Below, piece after piece: positions 46,754 to 64,000 of a DNA stretch of 64,000 bases. Every line of letters starts with the position of its first letter. Position 1 is the first letter of the stretch. The stretch is from Anoplopoma fimbria (taxonomy: Eukaryota > Chordata > Actinopteri > Perciformes > Anoplopomatidae), in assembly GCF_027596085.1 (NCBI RefSeq), contig NC_072450.1, positions 2,782,736-2,846,735 on the forward strand. The letters run 5' to 3'. The notes below the pieces were generated by a model. It saw nothing but the letters and a program-made list of their open reading frames with translations, was not told the DNA's origin and searched no databases. The position numbers and the translations under genes are program-made.

Positions 46754-46786
<33 letters not shown>

Positions 46787-47228
46787 TCTAACATTCAAAA
46801 CCACACTGAAGTAAAAGTATGTAGGGTAAGTATTATCAGCAAATGTACTTATAAAAAGTAGAGTATTCATTCTGCAGTATGTAGTGTCAGGTACTCTCTA
46901 AGTAGTAGTAGTAGTAATAATGATAGTAGTAGTAGTAATAATGATAGTAGTAGTAGTAGTAGTAGTCCTGCATTCATAACCTTATTAAAAGTATGTAGGG
47001 TAAGTAGTAGTAGTACTTATATATAATAATAAAAGTAAAAGTATTTATTCTGCTGCATTCATAACCTTACTGAAGTAAAAGTATGGAGGCTAAGTATTAT
47101 CAGCAAAATGTACTTATGTATAAAAAGTAAAAGTATTTATTCTGCAGTATATAAAGTGTCAAGTACTCCACTAAAAGTAAGTAGTAGTAGTAGTAATGAT
47201 AGTAGTAGTAGTAGTAATGACCTAGTAT

Positions 47229-47266
<38 letters not shown>

Positions 47267-47690
47267 TTAATAATAATGATAGTAGTAGTAGTATTAGTAT
47301 TAGTAGTAGTAGTAGTGGTATTAATATTAATAATAGTAGATAGTAGTAGTATTAGTATTAATAATAATGATAGTAGTAGTAGTAGTATTAGTATTAATAA
47401 TAATGATAGTAGTAGTATTAGTAGTAATAATGATAATAGTATTAGTAGTAGTAGTAGTAGTAGTATTAATAATAATAATGATAGTAGTAGTAGTTGTAGT
47501 AGTAGTAGTAGTATTAGTATTAATAATAATGATAGTAGTAGTAGTAGTAGTAGTATTAATAATAATGATAGTAGTAGTAGTAGTATTAGTATTAATAATA
47601 ATGATAGTAGTAGTAGTTGTAGTAGTAGTAGTAGTAGTATTAGTATTAATAATAATGATAGTAGTAGTAGTAGTAGTAGTAGTCCTGCAT
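46754..47690. repeat. (AGT)n/(AAT)n trinucleotide arrays
   Basis: Three tracts (about 46754-46780, 46903-46965, 47176-47686). The last is 510 bp of AGT/AAT in higher-order blocks. Long open frames on both strands here are composition artefacts. Confidence 0.95.
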
Positions 47691-47917
47691 TCCAAACCTT
47701 ACTGAAGTAAAAGTATGTAGGCAAAGTATAATCAGCATAATGTACTTAAGAATAAGAAGTAAAAGTATTCATTCTGCAGTAAAATATTCTCTGAATGTTT
47801 ATGATACATTTAAGGATGAAATGTTCTTTTAAAAATCCTCCTACTTCTTCATATAAATAAAGTATTTAAAAGGTTTAAATTAAATGAATTTAGAGCCCTG
47901 CAGCGACGCCGTGTGGC

Positions 47918-47947
47918 TGACGTCGGTATTACGTCACAGTGACGTCA
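47918..47947. promoter_or_regulatory. three CRE/ATF-like sites spaced 11 bp
   Basis: TGACGTCG (47918), TTACGTCA (47929) and perfect TGACGTCA (47940), start-to-start 11 bp, so on one DNA face. About 3.4 kb upstream of the ero1a ATG. Could be a distal promoter or enhancer of ero1a, or part of an unrecognised repeat. Confidence 0.4.
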
Positions 47948-48109
47948 CCCACATTAAACTGAAACTGCATTTAAAACACAAAAAATATGATAAAACTGAA
48001 GAAAACTGCATTGAGTTTAGTTACCAGCACGCTTTTATATATTAATACATAAATACATAATTAATGTAATATTAAATAGAGTAAGTTTGTGTGTATTCTT
48101 TGTATTATA

Positions 48110-48327
48110 CAGTACCAGTCAAAAGTTTGGACACCTTCTCATTCAATGGTTTTTCTTTATTTTATTTTTTTCTATTTTTAATATTGAAGACATCCAAACT
48201 ATGAAGGAACACATATGGAATTATGTGGAAAACAAACAAATGCTCAACAAACCAGAATATGTTTTATATTTTAGATTCTTCAAAGTAGTTGAATGAGAAG
48301 GTGTGTCCAAACTTTTGACTGGTACTG
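48110..48327. mobile_element. internally deleted Tc1/mariner-like element
   Basis: Starts CAGTACCAGTCAAAAGTTTG, ends CAAACTTTTGACTGGTACTG, both ends next to TA, the Tc1 target duplication. The interior (GAAGACATCCAAACTATGAA, CACATATGGAATTATGTGG, TTCTTCAAAGTAG) matches the subterminal region of fish Tc1-like transposons as I remember them. At 218 bp it has no transposase and is dead or MITE-like. Confidence 0.88.
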
Positions 48328-51070
48328 TATATATATATAAAATAAAAAAATAATATATCCAAAAAAGGAACACATAAATTTTGACTGGTACTGTATATTA
48401 AACATAAAATAAAAAAATATATAAAATAAAAATAAAAATAAAGAAAAACCATTGAATGAGAAGGTGTGTCCAAACTTTTGAAAACTGTATATATAAAAAT
48501 AAAAAAATAAAAATAAAAACAAATAAAAATAAAGAAAAACCATTGAATGAGAAGGTGTGTCCAAACTTTTGACTTACTGTATAAATATAAAATAAAAAAT
48601 ATATAAAATAAAAATAAAAATAAAGAAAAACCATTGAATGAGAAGGTGTGTCCAAACTTTTGACTGGTACTGTATATATATATAAAATAAAAATATATAT
48701 AAAATAAAAATAAAAATAAAGAAAAACCATTGAATGAGAAGGTGTGTCCAAACTTTTGACTGGTACTGTATATATATAAAATAAAAAATATATAAAATAA
48801 AAAAAAAATAAAAAAACCATTGAATGAGAAGGTGTGTCCAAACTTTTGACTGGTACTGTATATATATAAAATAAAAATATATATAAAATAAAAATAAAAA
48901 AAAACCATTGAATGAAAGGTGTGTCCAAACTTTTGACTGGTACTGTATATAAAAACCATTGAATAGAAGGTGTGTCCAAACCTTTGACTAAAAATATATA
49001 TAAAATAAAAATAAAAATAAAAATAAAGAAAAACCATTGAATGAGAAGGTGTGTCCAAACTTTTGACTGGTACTGTATATATATAAAATAAAAATATATA
49101 TAAAATAAAAATAAAAATAAAGAAAAACCATTGAATGAGAAGGTGTGTCCAAACTTTTGACTGGTACTGTATATATATAAAATAAAAATAAAAAAACTTT
49201 TGACTAAAAATAAAAAAATAAAGAAAAACATTGAATGAGAAGGTGTGTCCAAACTTTTGACTGGTACTGTATATATATATAAAATAAAAATATATATAAA
49301 ATAAAAATAAAAATAAAGAAAAACCATTGAATGAGAAGGTGTGTCCAAACTTTTGACTGGTACTGTATATATATATAAAAAAATAAAAATATATATAAAA
49401 TAAAAAAAATAAAAATAAAAAAAAAAAAACCATTGAATGAGAAGGTGTGTCCAAACTTTTGACTGGTACTGTATATATATAAAAATAAAAATATATATAA
49501 AATAAAAATAAAAATAAAGAAAAAACCATTGAATGAGAAGGTGTGTCCAAACTTTTGACTGGTACTGTATATATATATAAAAAATAAAAATATATATAAA
49601 ATAAAAATAAAGAAAAACCATTGAATGAGAAGGTGTGTCCAAACTTTTGACTGGTACTGTATATATATATAAAATAAAAATATATATAAAATAAAAATAA
49701 AAATAAAGAAAAACCATTGAATGAGAAGGTGTGTCCAAACTTTTGACTGGTACTGTATATATATAAAATAAAAATATATATAAAAAACTATAAAAATAAA
49801 AATAAAGAAAAAACATTGAATGAGAAGGTGTGTCCAAACTTTTGACTGGTACTGTATATATATATAAAATAAAAATATATATAAAATAAAAATAAAAATA
49901 AAAAAAAGAAAAACATTGAATGAGAAGGTGTGTCCAAACTTTTGACTGGTACTGTATATATATATAAAAAATAAAAAATATATAAAATAAAAATAAAAAT
50001 AAAGAAAAACCATTGAATGAGAAGGTGTGTCCAAACTTTTGACTGGACTGTACTGTATATATATATAAAATAAAAATATATATAAAATAAAAATAAAAAT
50101 AAAGAAAAACCATTGAATGAGAAGGTGTGTCCAAACTTTTGACTGGTACTGTATATATATATAAAATAAAAAAATATATAAAAATAAAAATAAAAATAAA
50201 GAAAAACCATTGAATGAGAAGGTGTGTCCAAACTTTTGACTGGTACTGTATATATATATAAATATAAAAAAAATATAATGAAATAAACTTTTGACTAATA
50301 AATAAAATATAAAAAAAAAATAAAAAAAACCATTGAATGAGAAGGTGTGTCCAAACTTTTGACTGGTACTGTATATATATATATAAAAAAATATATAAAT
50401 AAAAAATAAAAATAAAGAAAAAAAAAAATTCATTGAATGAGAAGGTGTGTCCAAACTTTTGACTGGTACTGTATATATATAACAGGGCAGTGAAAAACAG
50501 CTGAATATATAACTATATATATATAAAAATATATATAAAATAAAAATAAAAATAAAGAAAAACCATTGAATGAGAAGTGTGTCCAAACTTTTGACTGGTA
50601 CTGTATATATATAAAATATATATAAATGAACTTCTCTCTGCTCTCACTACACTAATATAAAAATATATATATAATATATTTTGACTTACTATATTAATTA
50701 GTATTAAATTGAATAGTAATGTCCTCCAAACTTTTGACTGGTACTCTATATATTGAAATAAAATTGATAAAAATATGACTTATGACTTTTGACTAGTATT
50801 CCTCTGATATAATATTGAATACTGTGTAAACTTTTGAAAAATATAAAATAAAAATAAAAATAAAGAAAAATGTTGAATGAAAGTGTGTCCAAACTTTTGA
50901 CTGGTACTGTATATATATATAAAATAAAAATATATATAAATAAAAATAAAGAAAAAACATTGAATGAGATGTGTGTCCAAACTTTTGATGGTACTATATA
51001 TATATACTATACTAATATATATAATATTCTGAGAAGGTGTGTCCAAACTTTTATGGTACTTTATATATAT
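48328..51070. repeat. minisatellite grown from Tc1 terminal repeat
   Basis: About 25-30 head-to-tail units of about 95 bp, each with the Tc1 terminal-repeat core (GAATGAGAAGGTGTGTCCAA, ACTTTTGACTGGTACTG) followed by TATATA and (TAAAA)n filler. Units degrade towards the 3' end after about 50480. The repeated pattern on the minus strand opens frames of 400-580 codons, which are artefacts. Confidence 0.95.
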
Positions 51071-51184
51071 ATATTAATATTTACATAATGTGTTTATTAT
51101 ATTAAATATATATATTAAACATTAAATAAAGACATCCTGCTGGTTTGTCACGTCTCTCACGTAGCAGACTGCAAACAGGAAGCA

Positions 51185-51202
51185 TGACGTCACATGACGT
51201 CA
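51185..51202. promoter_or_regulatory. two perfect CRE palindromes, 10 bp apart
   Basis: TGACGTCA at 51185-51192 and 51195-51202, one helical turn apart, about 115-130 bp upstream of the ero1a ATG. Plausible CREB/ATF binding in the ero1a core promoter; ERO1A is induced by ER stress in other vertebrates. No CCAAT-N9-CCACG element was seen. Confidence 0.55.
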
Positions 51203-51313
51203 TCGTGAGAAGGTGTGTCCAAACTTTTGACTGGTTGCTATGGATCCCGGATCCTCTGATGAACTTCTCTCTGCTCTCACTACACACAGGTCAGTCTGCA
51301 GACGAGGGTCGTG

Positions 51314-60597
<9,284 letters not shown>

Positions 60598-61007
60598 GGA
60601 CGTGGAGGTCGAGTCCTCCTCAGACATCAGAGCTTATGAAGAAAGATCAGCTTCCATTAGCTGAGCAGAAGAAGTATTTAGATTATTTACCTTAAAGTTA
60701 CTGTAAGGAAAACATCGTAGACAGACCCAGTATACTTAAAGCACTAAAAGCAAAAAGCAGGTTGGCCAAATACAGAATTTAATGTTATACATTATATTAT
60801 TTAATTTGAATTATTGATGCATTTATGTGATAATAGCATTCATGTTGCAGCTGGTAAAGGTGGAGCTCTTTAAAATGACTTTATATGCTGCAATTATAGT
60901 TGATTATAATTTGTGTTAATAATCTAAATCTGCAAAGTAACTAAAGCAATCAAATGTAGGGGAGTAAATGAAGTACAAGTACCTCAAAATAGTATATTAA
61001 GATCCAG

Positions 61008-61115
61008 TGTGTAGGATTTGGTGCCGTCTAGTGGTGAGTTTCAGATTACAACAAACTCAAACTTCTTATTATTTTCAGGTGATTATACACGAAAGAAAAC
61101 ATACTTATTGATATA
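61008..61115 (-). repeat. fragment related to the 43086-43390 element
   Basis: CAGTGTGTAGGATTTGGTGC and TCTAGTGGTGAG... resemble the reverse complement of the right end of the 43-kb element. Diverged and truncated. Confidence 0.55.
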
Positions 61116-61725
61116 ATATAATATTCCAATTATATTATAAATACTTGAGTAAATGTACTTAGTTATTTTCACCACGGCTGAGTTTATTTTTCTTAAAAGA
61201 ATGAAATCCTTTTTCTTGAACACATTTACATTTTGATACTTTACATTTTGATATATTTTATATTTACTATTACATGAATGTGTTTGCCAGTGAATCTGTA
61301 ATAATTCCAGGAGAGACTGAAGAGTGTAAACTGCTCCTATGTAATATTTTTAGTGGATTCAAAGATGCTTTGTTCTATGAAAACATGTCACATCAGATAA
61401 GCAGCTTTATGAATCAGACACAATATGACAGCACAGTGTTTGTGTGATGCCTCTGGTGTCCTGAGGATGGCGCTGTTTGTTCAGTAAAGGGATTATCTCA
61501 TTGTTTGGGAAATTAAACATTTAGAGTGTGTTGATACAAGAAACTTTGTGGGAATGATACATATATATTTTTTGATTAAATTCCAGATTGGTTGTCTTTT
61601 AAACTCTTTTTTTCATAAGACCATGAACTATCAACCTCAGTGTAAGAACTTTAATCCAGTTACATCAGTGGGTCTGGGTTAATGGTGCCTTCAGGGACAC
61701 CTCGAGATTTCAAACTTCCAAGTTT

Positions 61726-61975
61726 AGCTGGTTGGTTGACATTTATTCAAGATTATTATTATTTCAATCACAAATAAGACATATTTGGAAATGTGTCTAA
61801 AGATAAGATAAGATAAGATAAGATAAGATAATCCTTTATTAGTCCCTCAGCGGGGAAATTTGCACTAATAAAGGATTATCTTATTTTATCTTATCTTATC
61901 TTATCTTTAGACACATTTCCAAATATGTCTTATTTGTGATTGAAATAATAATAATCTTGAATAAAACCAACCAGC
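61726..61975. repeat. large inverted repeat (hairpin) with 20-nt loop
   Basis: Arms 61744-61843 and 61864-61963 are reverse complements over 100 bp with about one mismatch, extending imperfectly to 61726 and 61975. The inner part is (AGATA)n plus ATCCTTTATTAGTCCC..., a string common at teleost retroelement ends. A ~20-bp direct repeat of the outer left end recurs at about 61979-62000. Confidence 0.93.
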
Positions 61976-62789
61976 TTTATTTATTCAAGATTATTATTAT
62001 AAACAGAGCATTTATGTACATCAACATCACAAACAATTTTGAATGTCTTGGTGATGTTGTTTGCTGTACAGAACCAGATAATTGAAATATGTTTTAGGAC
62101 TGAAAACACGAGTTTGTAAATAAGATTAACTGTCTTGTAGAATAAATGTATTTTAAGATCATAGAAATGTTTTAATGATTTTATGTCTGGTTTGGAAGTG
62201 AAGGTTAATTGATTTATTTTTTGTATAAGCCAATCTTTAAGGCATTAAATAAATGAATATACAAATATCCTCTAATAAAGATCATTTTAAATAAAATTCC
62301 TTTGGAATTAAGTCATTTCTTTTTTATACAAGCCAATTTATTTTACAAGCCTGATATAAATATGTTCGGATATATACATTTTTAATAATATTTGAACTAG
62401 TCTATGTTGTGAGGTAAGGCTTTGTTGATTTTGTTTTTACCATTTGAAAGCATACAATACATTTGCTTGTAAAATACTTATATTCTTTAATATCCACTAC
62501 CCACTTAATGAGGAGACTGGGGAGGGGTAAAGGGAGATTGATTTTCTTTGTTTATTTGTTTGATTCTATTTACAAACCAATTTAACTTTCAAGCATGTGA
62601 TAGATCTGCTCTTCCATTAAAAAATGGTATAAAGTTTACAAGCTAATCTATCTCTCAGACACAAGATGAATTGGCATATAAAATAAACATAATTTCCTTT
62701 TATCTAATATTGATAAACATTTACACTACTAGGTGTTTGTAATTAAAGGAAAATTATACTTTTTGTATATATTTGTATTTACCAGCCAA

Positions 62790-62828
62790 CTTATAGGTCT
62801 ACTTAATTTATTTAAGTAGACCTATAAG
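62790..62828. repeat. perfect 17-bp inverted repeat
   Basis: Arms 62790-62806 and 62812-62828 with a 5-nt AT loop. Far from any transcript end I can define; possible terminator-like hairpin by shape only. Confidence 0.9.
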
Positions 62829-62984
62829 ACTTATCCTCTTGTTAAATAAATGTATGTATTTAATTTACACTAGAGATTTAACGTTTTATATTTGTTGTTG
62901 ATGGCCAATTGTGAAATATTTTTTATTTTAAAATCCAAGTTCAACACTCATTTTAACCGTACTATGTGTAGAGGTACAGTCAAG

Positions 62985-63093
62985 GTAGTTTATTTATTTA
63001 TATATTATATATAATATATATTTATATATATATTTATATATTTATATATTTATATATATATATATATTTATATATATATTATATATTTATATA

Positions 63094-63179
<86 letters not shown>

Positions 63180-63198
63180 ATTTATATATATATATATT

Positions 63199-63231
<33 letters not shown>

Positions 63232-63993
63232 ATATATATGTATATTTATATATAATATATATTATATATATATATATATTTATTTATATTTATATATATA
63301 TATATATTTATATATTTATATATTCATATATTTATTTATATATATATATTTATATTCATATATTTATTTATATTCATATATATTTATATATTATATATTA
63401 TTTATATATATATTTATATATTATATATTTATATATTATATATTTATTTATATTTATATATTTATTATATTTATATATTATTTATATTCATATTTATTTA
63501 TATTCATATATTTATATATTTATATATATATATTTATATATATATTTATATATATATATATTTATATATTTATTTATATTATATATATATTTATATATAT
63601 ATTTATATATATATAATATATTTATATTTTATATATATATATATATTTATATATTTATATTTATATATATATATTCATATATATTTATATTTATATATTT
63701 ATTTATATTCATATATTTATATATATATATTTATATATTTATATATATTATATATATTATATATATTTATATATTTATATATTATTTATATTCATATATT
63801 TATTTATATTCATATATACATATATATTTATATATATATTATATTTATATATTTATTTATATTTATTTATTTATTTATATTCATATATTTATATATATAT
63901 TTATTTATTTATATATATATTTATATATAAATATATATATTTATATATAAATATATATATTTATATATTTATATATATATATTTATATACATA
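62985..63993. repeat. 1-kb TA-rich low-complexity tract
   Basis: Almost entirely TATATA and TTTATA strings with scattered TTCATA. Essentially no G or C. Probably continues past the window end. Confidence 0.97.
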
Positions 63994-64000
63994 TAGACGT

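Larger units (their letters stand above)
45141..48107. other. intergenic sequence between samd4a and ero1a
   Basis: AT-rich, no credible gene. From about 46750 it is dominated by (AGT)n/(AAT)n trinucleotide tracts embedded in a repeated spacer with the pattern ACTGAAGTAAAAGTATGTAG...ATTCTGCAGTA (near 46800, 46985, 47065 and 47695). Confidence 0.7.
60598..62984 (+). other. ero1a 3' UTR and downstream flank
   Basis: No further coding sequence is supported. Many AATAAA strings occur (for example 62141-62146 and 62248-62253), so the cleavage site cannot be chosen. The stretch holds a repeat fragment near 61008-61115, a large inverted repeat at 61726-61975 and a short perfect palindrome at 62790-62828; the rest is AT-rich without recognisable content. 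Confidence 0.5.

Noticed and set aside
47137..47724. Leu-rich, Ser-rich and Thr/Ile-rich open frames on both strands
   Set aside because: Direct translation of (AGT)n/(AAT)n trinucleotides.
48264..50586. Minus-strand open frames of 428, 578 and 460 codons
   Set aside because: They translate the Tc1-derived minisatellite (repeated DTPSHSMVF and poly-aromatic filler); not transposase and not a protein family.
51240..51289. Alternative ero1a start ATG at 51240 with donor at 51290
   Set aside because: Gives MDPGSSDELLSALTTHR with no signal peptide, and splicing to the acceptor-like site at 51356 does not give the CFCQ frame.

Overview
The window is nuclear DNA from a teleost fish, most likely a percomorph. 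The evidence is compact vertebrate exons with GT-AG introns, very abundant (CA)n microsatellites, and several interspersed repeats I recognise as common in percomorph genomes. Two conserved protein-coding genes lie head-to-tail on the + strand. I see no bacterial, viral or organellar genes, no rRNA, no convincing tRNA and no CRISPR.

Layout. 1-22287 carries no coding exon. It is best read as the long first coding intron of samd4a, whose first coding exon must lie upstream, and it is full of microsatellites plus a 1.35-kb decamer minisatellite. 22288-40892 holds the last 11 coding exons of samd4a (Smaug1), ending in the conserved C-terminus R-T-S-T-I-stop. 40893 to about 45140 is its probable 3' UTR, with a MITE-like insertion. 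45141-51313 is intergenic or ero1a 5' flank: (AGT)n arrays, then a deleted Tc1-like transposon whose terminal repeat has expanded into a roughly 2.7-kb, ~95-bp-unit minisatellite, with CRE/ATF palindromes on both sides. 51314-60597 holds ero1a (15 coding exons). 60598-64000 is 3' flank with a near-perfect 100-bp-arm inverted repeat and a 1-kb TA-rich tract.

Function. Samd4a is a cytoplasmic RNA-binding translational repressor (SSR, SAM and PHAT regions all visible). Ero1a is the ER flavin thiol oxidase that reoxidises PDI; its active-site and regulatory cysteines are all present. The two do not share a pathway. Both map to human 14q22, so the pairing reflects conserved synteny.

Most unusual points: (1) the ero1a signal-peptide exon is out of frame with the rest of the gene if its obvious splice donor is used, but an in-frame donor exists 13 nt upstream; (2) one ero1a intron appears to be GC-AG; (3) a Tc1-terminal-repeat minisatellite runs into the ero1a leader and contains a copied piece of it; (4) seven copies of one dispersed repeat lie in opposite orientations around exons of both genes, a layout that can favour circular RNA or exon skipping.
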